Part shown: positions 9,244 through 17,755 of the stretch, one piece after another
How positions within the stretch are numbered: position 1 is the first letter of the stretch
Layout: the number at the start of each line of letters is the position of its first letter
NCBI RefSeq assembly: GCF_902493215.1
Contig: NZ_CABUOL010000018.1
Coordinates: forward strand, 1 to 62,148
Length of the DNA: 62,148 nt
Source of the DNA: an uncultured Mediterranea sp.
Lineage (GTDB): Bacteria > Bacteroidota > Bacteroidia > Bacteroidales > Bacteroidaceae
Reading direction: 5' to 3'
Program-made: the position numbers and the translations under genes
Notes under the pieces: generated by a model
Databases searched by the model: none
What the model was told of the DNA's origin: nothing
What the model saw: only the letters and a program-made list of their open reading frames with translations

Positions 9244-10185
9244 CTACATTCCGGCCAGGCTGCCCAGCCGTTCCCTGTACTCCGCCATCAGGCTGTCAAA
9301 AACTTCCTGCACCGTAGGAATGTCCCGTACCAGATACGCCACTTGCCCGATTTCAAGTTCCCCTTCGTCCAGGTCTCCTTCAAAAATGCCCTTTTTCGCC
9401 CTGCCAAAACCCAGTATTTCCTTCATTTCCTCGGCAGAAGCGCCCCTGTTTTCCGCTTCTTCCACCCTGCGGAAAAATTCGTTCTTTATGAGTCGGGTCG
9501 GCACCACTTTCTTCAAGGACAGCATCGTATCGCCTTCCTGCAGACCGGCACACAAGTCCTTGAAACGGTCGCTGGCCGAGCTTTCACGGGTCAGCGCAAA
9601 ACGGGTACCTATCTGCACGCCCTCTGCTCCCAGCGCAAAAGCGGCCAGCATGCCGGCTCCCGTACCTATTCCGCCGGCGGCAATCAAAGGCAGGTCTATG
9701 TGCTGCCTGACATGGGGTACAAGTACCATCGTCGTCGTTTCTTCCTTTCCGTTGTGTCCTCCGGCCTCGAAGCCCTCAGCCACCACGGCATCTACGCCCG
9801 CTTCCTGACACTTCAGGGCAAACTTTGTGCTGGCCACAACATGGGCGACCTTTATTCCGGCCGCGTGCAGCTTGCCCGTCCACGTCTTCGGGCTTCCGGC
9901 CGACGTGAACACCACGGGCACTTTTTCTTCCATGATGACTTCCATCATGGCCTCGGCATGCTTGTACAGCAGGGGGACATTCACACCAAACGGCTTGTCG
10001 GTCGCAGCCTTGCACTTCCGGATGTGTTCACGCAGCAAATCGGCGTTCATCGAACCGGCACCAATCAGTCCCAGTCCGCCAGCATTACTGACAGCCGAGG
10101 CCAGCCGCCAACCGCTGCACCACACCATTCCTCCTGCAATGACAGGATATTGTATTCCAAAAAGTTCTGTAATTCTATTTTTCAT
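9244..10185 (-). CDS. FabK-like / nitronate monooxygenase-family flavin oxidoreductase
   Basis: 313 residues with a TIM-barrel FMN fold. The family covers enoyl-ACP reductase II (FabK) and nitronate monooxygenases. Visible motifs are GGMVWCSGWRLASAVSNAGG at the N terminus, EGFEAGGHNG (the catalytic-site region containing the conserved His), and the phosphate-binding AAGGIGTG with GVQIGTRF. FabK function in fatty-acid synthesis is possible, but sequence alone does not separate the two activities. The ATG at 10185 is the clear start. A -7 box TATCTTTG lies at 10267-10260 on the minus strand, giving a leader of about 70 bases. Confidence 0.8.
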   Translation of the reverse strand: MKNRITELFGIQYPVIAGGMVWCSGWRLASAVSNAGGLGLIGAGSMNADLLREHIRKCKAATDKPFGVNVPLLYKHAEAMMEVIMEEKVPVVFTSAGSPKTWTGKLHAAGIKVAHVVASTKFALKCQEAGVDAVVAEGFEAGGHNGKEETTTMVLVPHVRQHIDLPLIAAGGIGTGAGMLAAFALGAEGVQIGTRFALTRESSASDRFKDLCAGLQEGDTMLSLKKVVPTRLIKNEFFRRVEEAENRGASAEEMKEILGFGRAKKGIFEGDLDEGELEIGQVAYLVRDIPTVQEVFDSLMAEYRERLGSLAGM

Positions 10186-10402
10186 CGTTCTTCAAAAGTT
10201 TATCGTTATTACGGACGTCCGATGTACTCCCCGCACCATCCGTCAGCCTGCAACAGATGCAAAGATACGAATTCTCGCCAAAACGCCACCACCCTCCTGT
10301 CTATTTCAAGAGAAAGATATCTGAATTCTTTACATTTGAAATATTTCTTCCACAAGCATGCCACAAGTTGCCAAACTCCGGGTTTCAACCTCAAGGGGCC
10401 TA

Positions 10403-10458
10403 TGTTTCAAACATAAGGGTCGAATGTTTCAAACATACCCCCCGAATGTTTGAAACAT
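10403..10458. repeat. Array of three 13-base palindromes at 22- and 21-base spacing
   Basis: ATGTTTCAAACAT occurs at 10403-10415 and 10425-10437, and its reverse complement ATGTTTGAAACAT at 10446-10458. Each is a palindrome around one central base. The spacers (about 9 bases) differ in sequence. Start-to-start steps of 22 and 21 bases place the sites on one face of the helix, and a period of 22 is not compatible with a coding repeat. This could be a tandem operator or a short intergenic repeat family. Confidence 0.75.
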
Positions 10459-10600
10459 TCCCCATGAAGCATTTGGGCAACTTTTAAACAGCGAACGGAA
10501 GGAGATAGAAAATAACGATAAAATATCTTTACTCAAAAGCAAAGATTTTATCTTAATTAAAAAGGCGATACCTGGCTTGGCATATAAAAAACGTTCTGCC

Positions 10601-10809
10601 CTCGCCTTTCGCTATCTTTAGATAAAATAGGGGTTGTGTCAAAATGAGGTGAGGCTATTTAACTCCCCTCCTTCCAGAAGGAGGAGAGTTGAAGATACTT
10701 CTATTTTGGCACACCTTCATTTTTCGATAAAATAGGAGGCAGCTCGGCATAGTCAAATTGAAAAACTGTGTTTTTCATTTGCCTCTCCTCTCGCCTTTCG
10801 CTATTTTTG
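10601..10809. repeat. Duplicated promoter-like segment flanking a small inverted-repeat element
   Basis: CTCGCCTTTCGCTAT is repeated exactly at 10601-10615 and 10790-10804. GATAAAATAGG is repeated exactly at 10621-10631 and 10726-10736. Between the latter lies a 94-base piece with imperfect terminal arms (GGTTGTGTCAAAAT at 10632 against ATTTTGGCACACC at 10703) and an inner stem AACTC...CCTTCC-AGAA-GGAGG...GAGTT. It resembles a miniature inverted-repeat element with an 11-base target duplication, or the relic of a tandem promoter duplication. Confidence 0.5.
10778..10809 (+). promoter_or_regulatory. Promoter of the small gene at 10837
   Basis: TTTG at 10778-10781, a 20-base spacer and TATTTTTG at 10802-10809 match the Bacteroidetes consensus. 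The leader to the ATG is about 20 bases. Confidence 0.7.
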
Positions 10810-10836
10810 CAGCAAATACCCCAAAATCAATTGACT

Positions 10837-11190
10837 ATGCTGACACTGGAAGAACTCATTATAGAAACCCATGCCGACTTCGACAACTACGCGGCCATCC
10901 TGACCGGCTTCGACGACACGGGCCGCTTTGTCGTACAGATGGAGTACGAAAACGACCGGAGGCAGACGAAGAGCCTACGGCAAATCACGGTAGAAAAAGA
11001 GGAGGCCTGGAGCTTTGCCCACCGACAGGGCATCAGGCTCACAGACCTCCCACGATATTTTTATCAGGAATTCGGCGTGCAGACTGATTTCTTCACACCC
11101 GCCGAAGTCAGAAACCTGTTCGGACGGATACAGGACTTCATGGACAGTCACCGGCTGGCGTATCGGACAAGCAGCCGAAACATGCCGTAA
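10837..11190 (+). CDS. Small hypothetical protein, 117 aa
   Basis: I do not recognise the family. The product starts MLTLEELIIETHADF, is soluble with no signal peptide or membrane segment, and mixes acidic and basic residues. The order looks alpha/beta and helical (an N-terminal helix, strands around ILTGFDDTGRFVVQMEYEN, helices at the C terminus). The ATG at 10837 sits 27 bases after a good promoter -7 box; the frame is open further upstream, but that would cross the promoter. The gene ends 6 bases before the convergent frameshifted gene. Codon use looks like that of its neighbours, so it is probably a real gene. Confidence 0.7.
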   Translation: MLTLEELIIETHADFDNYAAILTGFDDTGRFVVQMEYENDRRQTKSLRQITVEKEEAWSFAHRQGIRLTDLPRYFYQEFGVQTDFFTPAEVRNLFGRIQDFMDSHRLAYRTSSRNMP

Positions 11191-11196
11191 AATGCG

Positions 11197-13147
11197 TCAG
11201 TCGGCGGCGGTATACGACAGCGTCACCGTATTCTCGTGGATGACCTCTCCCCGTCGCCAGCTGTGTTCTCCGTTCTGTTCGTTCAGCACCAGGCGGTCGA
11301 GCTGCTTGGACGCCTTCCACTGGTCGGTACAGGTATAGGAGCCCTGCAACGGCTTTTCCGAACGTACCGTCAGCCGGTGGTCTACCGATACCTCCTTGCC
11401 TTGCACCGCCCTGCGGACGCCCGACATGGACTCCATACACACCTCCGTCCCTTCGTTATTGAGCATACGGTAGCCCTTCTCCTCTATCCAGCCTTGGTGG
11501 TTCAGGATACCGATGGTCTGGGTTTCGATAGCCTCGGTCGTCACGTCGCGCATGGCTACCAGCTTCTCCGAAATCTGCAAGTCGCCGTTTTCCAGCGAAG
11601 TGACGGTATAGTCGGCCCGAACGGCATCGCCGTGCTCCACGTGCAGGCGGAAGGTATATCCGACTGCCAGGGTATCAATCTCCACGCCCTTCAGGTTCAG
11701 CGGGAGGCTGCGCTTTTCACCCTTCAGACGGATGAAGCCCACTCCGTTCTGCCAGTCGGGAGCCACCAGCGGGTCCTTCGACTGCGACAGAGCCTGGAAC
11801 TGTATCTTCTTACCCCAGGCCACCGTATGGACCGCCGTTCCCGTCTTGCGGATGAAGAACTTGCCGTCGGGATAAATCTTGGCTACCGTGGGACGGGGTT
11901 GTGCCTCGGTCACCGGCTTGGCCAGCATCAACATCTTCCAGGTATCAGCCAGCCCCAGCCCGCACAACGTCTGCGACGAAGGGAAATCATTCTCGTGAGG
12001 AGCATAGATGCGCCCGTCGGCATGCCTGCGCTGCATGCGGTCGATGACGTCCAGCGTGACCCGCAGCCAGTGCAGGGCCTCCGGATCGTTGTATATAGTA
12101 AAGGCAGAAGGCGTGCATATTGGTCCAGTCGCAATGACGGAAGATGGCCCAATCCTGCCCCGTGGGATAGACAAACCCTCCGGAAGGCAGCAGAAGTATC
12201 TTCAGCTGCTCGTAGATGTGGTCGATGTTGTACATGCAGGCATCGGGCATCGGACGGCCGGTGGCCAGGAAGTCGATCATCACCTCGCCCTTCAGCGTGC
12301 AGGCCGTCATATAGTCGGGGTGTACCAGCCCGTGGTTTTCCAGGGTATAATCGTTGTAGATATTGGCCCCTTCGAACTGGTCTTTCAGTGGCCGGCCGTC
12401 AATCAAAATCTCTTTATCCGCATCGTTCGGACAGAGATAGGCCGACAGGAGCCAGCGCTGCAAAGCCTCCTGCCACACAGGTACCCGAGCGTCGCCGGGC
12501 ATCAGCATCAGCGCGGCCGACAGGGCACCGGCATTCCAGGCATTTTCTTCCGACTTGCTGTCCACCGTCAGGTTATAGGGAGGATTCTTCGAAGCTATTT
12601 CGTCGGCTTCGGCACGCACCACCCGCAGCACGCCCGCACGGATTTCTTCGGGAAGGACGTTCCACACCGACATGGCTCCCTGCCCCAGCTGATGCGTCCA
12701 GTGGGCCGACTGCCAGCTCCGTCCCCACTGTTTGCCGTCGTCGAACGTCTTGTCGCCGGTCTTGTGTACCGACAGCACATAGCGCATCATCGGGATGATG
12801 TAGTCGTTGAGCAGCACCTGACGCGACACCCCCACCTCACGTTCCGAATAATCGCCAAAGCGATGGAGGAAGCAGAAGATAGCTATCGCCCCCGTGTTGG
12901 GCCGCGTGATGTGTTCTTCGCCACCCTTCGTGGCGGTCAGCAGTTTGTAACGGTTGTCACCGTGCCAGGGCCTGACGATGGAAAGCAGGTAACGGGCCTG
13001 GTTCTCGATCAGCCGGTAACACTTCGCCGCATCCTGCCCGTAGCAGGCACTCTGCGGATTCTCGGGAAAGTCGTATGCCAACGGCGGCTGGGCCTGCACA
13101 AGGGCATAACAGCAAAATGACAGAAAAATAAGAAATAAGCGTTTCAT
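11197..13147 (-). pseudogene. Frameshifted secreted toroid-type glycan-associated protein
   Basis: Two overlapping frames encode one protein of about 649 residues. Frame 1 runs from the ATG at 13147 (signal peptide MKRLFLIFLSFCCYALVQAQ) to about 12097. Frame 2 continues from there to 11197. The break lies in TACTATATACAAC (minus strand, about 12092-12103): frame 1 reads ...HAFCLYY and frame 2 reads YNDPEALHWLRVTLD..., and one extra base would explain it. The N-terminal 400 residues are helical and Trp/His-rich (ENHGLVHPDYM, SAHWTHQLGQG), suggesting an (alpha/alpha) toroid; the last 250 look like a beta-sandwich. This layout is common in polysaccharide lyases, but I cannot assign a family. Both halves keep normal codon use, so a sequencing error or a very recent mutation is likely. 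Confidence 0.75.
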
Positions 13148-13175
13148 CAGTTATACATTCAAGTTTTTCATGCCA

Positions 13176-13183
13176 CAAAAATA
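13176..13183 (-). promoter_or_regulatory. -7 box of the frameshifted gene
   Basis: TATTTTTG on the minus strand, 28 bases before the ATG at 13147. No clear -33 box was found. It faces away from the GH95 promoter. Confidence 0.5.
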
Positions 13184-13196
13184 ACAGTTTTTTCAT

Positions 13197-13225
13197 TTTG
13201 CTCTTCCACAAAAGCACTATATTTG
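13197..13225 (+). promoter_or_regulatory. Promoter of the GH95-GH89-S9 operon
   Basis: TATATTTG at 13218-13225 with TTTG at 13197-13200 (spacer 17, slightly short). It lies 20 bases before the GH95 ATG. Confidence 0.6.
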
Positions 13226-13245
13226 CGTCACATTCAAATTTATCC

Positions 13246-15534
13246 ATGAAAAAAACAAGAAACATCGGCTTGCTCGTGCTTCTGGCCACGAGCTTGGGGC
13301 AGCTCCATGCAGCTCCGACAACCGGCGGCTTATTCTCTATAACACCCGCCGCAGTATCCCAACCCACAGACAGACCGGCTGCGGTCCACGGCCTGCACTT
13401 CGCCCGGCTTCCGCAAGTATGGGACGAAGGTATCCCGCTGGGCAACGGCATCATGGGAGCACTCGTCTGGCAGAAAGGCGACAAACTACGTCTGGCACTC
13501 GACCGTGCCGACTTGTGGGACCTGCGCCCCGTCAAGGAATTCTCGGGTCCCGACTATACCTTCCGCTTCGTGTGCGAAGCTGTGGAGAAGAAAGACATCG
13601 CTCCCGTACACCGTATCATTGACGACCGTACCAGCAAAGACATCGCACCCACCAAGATTCCCGCAGGCGCCATCGAAATTCCCATCGCCGGCTTGGGCAG
13701 CGTGAAAAGCGCCGAACTGGATGTACATACCGCCGTATGCACCATCACGTGGGAAAATGGTGCAACCGCACAGATCTTCACCAACGCTGCCGACAAGGTG
13801 GGGCACTTTCGCTTTACACACCTGCCGCAGATGCCCGAAGTGCAACTGGTGACTCCTGCCTACGAAGCGCCCCAAGACGTAAAAATCGAGCATAACTCAC
13901 TGGCACGGCTGGGATATAAGAAAGGAAGAATAACCGCCAAAGACGGGCATATCACTTACCGGCAGAAAGCCTACGGCGACGTGGCTTACGAAATAGACGT
14001 TCGCTGGAAACAGCCTGACGCACAGACATTAGAGGGAACCTTCTGCCTCACCACAGAGGGCACACCCTACAGCGAAGCCACACCGGCCTCCAAACAGATG
14101 AAGAGCTACGCCAAAGACTTTGCCACCGCCCTGCACGAGCATACAGGCTGGTGGAAAAACTACTGGGAACAGTGCAGCCTCAGCCTGCCCGACGACCCGC
14201 TGCTGGAGCGGCAATGGTATCTGGAGATGTACAAATTCGGCGCTGCCTCGCGCAAGGATGCACCCCCCATCTGCCTGCAGGCCGTATGGACGGCCGACAA
14301 CGGGCAGACACCACCCTGGAGAGGTGATTTCCACAACGACCTCAACACCCAGCTGAGCTACTGGCCGGGCTATGCGGCCAACCACCTGGAAGAATCGGCC
14401 GTCTTCACCGACTGGCTCTGGCAAATCAAGGAGAACAGCGAGGCCTATACCCGCCAGTTCTTTGGCGTGGAAGGCCTGAACGTGCCCTGCATCTCGACCC
14501 TGGACGGCAAGAACCTGGGCGGATGGAATCCATACTCCCACCAACCTACTGCATCGGGGTGGCTGGCACAGCACTTCTACCTGCAATGGAAATACTCGGC
14601 CGACGACACCTTCCTGCGCGAAAGAGCTTACCCCTGGGTAAAGGAAGCGGCACGCTATTTTGAGAACATTTCCGTGAAAGATTCGAACGGGAAACGACAG
14701 TTGCCTCTGTCCAGCTCGCCCGAGATCAACGACAACCGTCTGGAAGCCTGGTTCAAGCAAACCACCAACTACGACCTGGCCTGTATCCGCTTCACCCTTC
14801 AGGCAGCCGGCGAAATGGCCGAACATCTGCAGTTGAACGAAGAAGCCGCACACTGGAAACAACAGCTTGCCGAATGGCCCGATCTGGATGTCGATTGTAC
14901 CGGCCTGACCATCGCTCCCGGCTACCCGCTCACATACTCCCACCGCCATCTGTCGCATCTGCTGGCCATCCATCCCATGGGCCTGATTGACGCATCGCAA
15001 GGGAAAAAGGCACGGCAGCTCATCGAACGCTCCATCCATCACTTCCAGGAAATGGGTCCGCAAGGCTGGTGCGGCTATACGTACAGCTGGCTGGCCAATC
15101 TGCAGGCCCGTGTCTTCGACGGTGATGCCGCCGCACGTTCGCTTCATATCTTTGCCAAAGCCTTCTGCTCGCCCAACAGCTTCCACCTGAACGGTGACCA
15201 GCTGAAAAAAGGATATTCCGGCCTCACATACCGTCCCTTTACGCTGGAGGGTAACTTTGCCTGTGCATCGGCCATACAGGAGATGCTCCTGCAAAGCCAC
15301 ACCGGCATCATACGGGTATTTCCTGCCCTGCCGGTGACCTGGCAGAATGCCTCCTTCCGTAACCTGAGGGCCATGGGTGCCTTCCTCGTCAGCGCCACCT
15401 ACCGTAACGGCGAAACGGAAAGCATCCGCATTACATCAGAAAAAGGTGGCCTGCTGAAAGTCTTCAACCCCTTTACCCGTAAAGTGGTCGAGAAAGAAAT
15501 GAAAGCCGGAGAAGTATTCAACCTGACCCGCTGA
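13246..15534 (+). CDS. GH95-family glycoside hydrolase (likely alpha-L-fucosidase)
   Basis: 762 residues with a signal peptide (MKKTRNIGLLVLLATSLGQLHA). GH95 enzymes remove alpha-1,2-linked fucose, with some members acting on alpha-galactose. The N-terminal beta-sandwich begins with the typical LPQVWDEGIPLGNGIMGALVW. The (alpha/alpha)6 domain carries NDLNTQLSYWP, the site of the family's catalytic Asn pair, and LSSSPEIND, with the catalytic Glu. A C-terminal beta-sheet domain ends the protein. The start is the ATG at 13246; an upstream in-frame extension would run through the promoter. It is first in a plus-strand operon, 45 bases before GH89. Family confidence is high; exact sugar preference is uncertain. 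Confidence 0.85.
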   Translation: MKKTRNIGLLVLLATSLGQLHAAPTTGGLFSITPAAVSQPTDRPAAVHGLHFARLPQVWDEGIPLGNGIMGALVWQKGDKLRLALDRADLWDLRPVKEFSGPDYTFRFVCEAVEKKDIAPVHRIIDDRTSKDIAPTKIPAGAIEIPIAGLGSVKSAELDVHTAVCTITWENGATAQIFTNAADKVGHFRFTHLPQMPEVQLVTPAYEAPQDVKIEHNSLARLGYKKGRITAKDGHITYRQKAYGDVAYEIDVRWKQPDAQTLEGTFCLTTEGTPYSEATPASKQMKSYAKDFATALHEHTGWWKNYWEQCSLSLPDDPLLERQWYLEMYKFGAASRKDAPPICLQAVWTADNGQTPPWRGDFHNDLNTQLSYWPGYAANHLEESAVFTDWLWQIKENSEAYTRQFFGVEGLNVPCISTLDGKNLGGWNPYSHQPTASGWLAQHFYLQWKYSADDTFLRERAYPWVKEAARYFENISVKDSNGKRQLPLSSSPEINDNRLEAWFKQTTNYDLACIRFTLQAAGEMAEHLQLNEEAAHWKQQLAEWPDLDVDCTGLTIAPGYPLTYSHRHLSHLLAIHPMGLIDASQGKKARQLIERSIHHFQEMGPQGWCGYTYSWLANLQARVFDGDAAARSLHIFAKAFCSPNSFHLNGDQLKKGYSGLTYRPFTLEGNFACASAIQEMLLQSHTGIIRVFPALPVTWQNASFRNLRAMGAFLVSATYRNGETESIRITSEKGGLLKVFNPFTRKVVEKEMKAGEVFNLTR

Positions 15535-15579
15535 GCAGAATCATTCCTCCACATACAAACCTGAAAAACAGAAAGTCTT

Positions 15580-17751
15580 ATGCAAAAACTGACACTTACA
15601 CTGATCGGGCTGTTTCTTCTGGCATTGACCAGCCGGGGAGGAACTCCCGTCAAAGGCCTGCTGGAACGCATCGATGCAGGTGCCTCCCGCAAGTTTGCCA
15701 TCGAATACGTGAAATCGGATACCGACTTCTTCGAACTCGACCAGAAAGGGGAAAAGGTCGTAGTCCGAGGTAACAACTCTATCAGCATTGCCACGGGCAT
15801 ACACTGGTATCTGAAGTATCATGCCGGTATCCACCTGACCTGGAACAACATGCAGGCCGAACTGCCTGACGTATTGCCTGCCGTCACGAAAAAGGAACGG
15901 CACGAAACGCCACTGAAACACCGCTACTACCTGAACTACTGTACCCACTCCTATTCCATGGCTTTCTGGGACTGGAAACGGTGGGAGCAGGAGATTGACT
16001 GGATGGCCCTGCATGGCATCAACCTGCCTCTGGCCATCACGGGTACAGCCAGTGTCTGGCGGAACGTACTTACCCGGCTGGGCTACAGCACGGACGAGGT
16101 GAACAGTTTCGTGGCCGGACCGGCTTTCCAGGCCTGGTGGCTGATGAACAACCTGGAAGCCTGGGGAGGTCCCAATACTCCCCACTGGTACAAACAGCAG
16201 GAAGAACTGCAGAAAAAAATACTCAAACGCATGCGGGAGTTCGGCATAGAGCCCGTTCTGCCCGGTTACTCGGGCATGGTGCCCAACAATGCCAAGGAAA
16301 AGCTCGGGCTGGATGTAGCCGAACCGGGACTGTGGTGCGGTTACCGGCGTCCGGCCATCCTGCAGCCTACCGACACCCAGTTCCAACGCATAGCCGACCT
16401 CTATTACGAAGAGCTGACCAAACTTTACGGCAAAGCCAACTACTACAGCATGGACCCCTTCCACGAAGGAGGCAGTGTGGCAGGGGTAGACCTTGATGCG
16501 GCCGGAAAAGCAATCCACGCCGCCATGAAGCGGGCCAACCCGAAAGCGGTATGGGTAGCCCAAGCCTGGCAACGTTGCCCCTACGAACAAATGATAGCCA
16601 ACCTGCCCGCAGGCGACCTGATTGTGCTCGACCTGTATTCGGAAAGCCGTCCGCAATGGGGCGACCCGGCCTCGACATGGTACAGGAAGAACGGTTTCGG
16701 AGCGCATGACTGGCTGTACTGCATGCTGCTCAACTATGGCGGCAATGTGGGGTTGCACGGCAAGATGTCGCACGTCATCGACGAATTCTACAAGGCACGC
16801 GACAGCCGCTTCGGCCAGACGCTGAAAGGCGTAGGTCTGACGATGGAAGGAATAGAGAACAATCCGGTGATGTACGAACTCATCAGCGAGCTGCCCTGGC
16901 GTAACGTGCCCTTCACCAGCGACACATGGCTGAAAGAATACATCCGCGCACGCTACGGCAAGAGCGACCCGCAAATAGAGCAGGCCTGGGAACTGCTGCG
17001 CAACAGTATCTACAACTGCCCGCCGGCCTCCACCCAGCAGGGTACGCACGAATCCATCTTCTGTGCACGTCCTTCGCTCAAGGCCTATCAGGCTTCCAGC
17101 TGGTCGGAAATGAAAGATTACTACAAACCGGAAGATGTAATGGAAGCCGCCCGGCTGATGGTGGAAGCCGCCCCTCGCTTCAAAAGCAACAACAACTTTG
17201 AATACGACCTGATAGACATCGTGCGCCAGGCCGTAGCTGAAAAGGGACGGTTGGTCTATTCCGTCGTGACAAGTGCCTACCGCGCCGGAGAGAAGAATCT
17301 GTTCAAAGCTGCTTCCGACCGTTTCCTCCGCCTGATAGAACTGCAGGACCGTCTGCTGGCCACCCGCGATGAGTTCTGCCTGGGCCAATGGACAGGAATG
17401 GCACGGAACATGGGCGATACAGAGGCCGAAAAAGACTGGCTGGAGTGGAACGCCCGCGTACAGATTACCACCTGGGGCAACCGTCGGGCAGCCGATGCGG
17501 GAGGTCTGCGGGACTATGCCCACAAGGAATGGAGCGGACTGCTGAAAGACTTCTACTACCTGCGCTGGAAAACCTATTTCGATTATCTGGAAGCCAAGCT
17601 GAACGGCCAGACGCCGGCTGCCATCGACTTCTATGCGTTGGAAGAGGCCTGGACATTGAAGCACAACCCCTATCCGCAAACAGCCCAGGGCGATCCCGTT
17701 GAAACGGCACGCCAGGTTTATCACGAAATCAATCCATCACACATCAAATAA
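15580..17751 (+). CDS. Alpha-N-acetylglucosaminidase, GH89
   Basis: 723 residues, homologous to lysosomal NAGLU. It removes terminal alpha-GlcNAc, as found in heparan-sulfate fragments or alpha-1,4-GlcNAc-capped gastric mucin glycans. A signal peptide is at 1-22 (MQKLTLTLIGLFLLALTSRG). The family core HSYSMAFWDWKRWEQEIDWMALHGINLPL is near residues 125-150 (shown here as a landmark). The catalytic pair are probably Glu296 (MDPFHEGG) and Glu423 (LTMEGIENN), by analogy with characterised GH89. The ATG at 15580 is directly upstream of the signal peptide. Spacing is 45 bases from GH95 and 4 bases to the S9 peptidase, so the three are one operon. Confidence 0.93.
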   Translation: MQKLTLTLIGLFLLALTSRGGTPVKGLLERIDAGASRKFAIEYVKSDTDFFELDQKGEKVVVRGNNSISIATGIHWYLKYHAGIHLTWNNMQAELPDVLPAVTKKERHETPLKHRYYLNYCTHSYSMAFWDWKRWEQEIDWMALHGINLPLAITGTASVWRNVLTRLGYSTDEVNSFVAGPAFQAWWLMNNLEAWGGPNTPHWYKQQEELQKKILKRMREFGIEPVLPGYSGMVPNNAKEKLGLDVAEPGLWCGYRRPAILQPTDTQFQRIADLYYEELTKLYGKANYYSMDPFHEGGSVAGVDLDAAGKAIHAAMKRANPKAVWVAQAWQRCPYEQMIANLPAGDLIVLDLYSESRPQWGDPASTWYRKNGFGAHDWLYCMLLNYGGNVGLHGKMSHVIDEFYKARDSRFGQTLKGVGLTMEGIENNPVMYELISELPWRNVPFTSDTWLKEYIRARYGKSDPQIEQAWELLRNSIYNCPPASTQQGTHESIFCARPSLKAYQASSWSEMKDYYKPEDVMEAARLMVEAAPRFKSNNNFEYDLIDIVRQAVAEKGRLVYSVVTSAYRAGEKNLFKAASDRFLRLIELQDRLLATRDEFCLGQWTGMARNMGDTEAEKDWLEWNARVQITTWGNRRAADAGGLRDYAHKEWSGLLKDFYYLRWKTYFDYLEAKLNGQTPAAIDFYALEEAWTLKHNPYPQTAQGDPVETARQVYHEINPSHIK

Positions 17752-17755
17752 TGCC

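Larger units (their letters stand above)
10186..10836. other. 651-base intergenic region between divergent genes
   Basis: No credible gene is present. It holds, left to right: the -7 box of the FabK-like gene (10260-10267), three near-palindromes at 21-22-base spacing (10403-10458), an A/T-rich hairpin-like segment near 10519-10550, a direct-repeat-flanked inverted-repeat element (10621-10736), and the promoter of the small gene at 10837. Confidence 0.7.

Noticed and set aside
15541..17724. 727-residue open frame on the minus strand opposite GH89
   Set aside because: Complete antisense overlap with a GH89 gene that has catalytic motifs and a signal peptide; low-complexity translation typical of a shadow frame.
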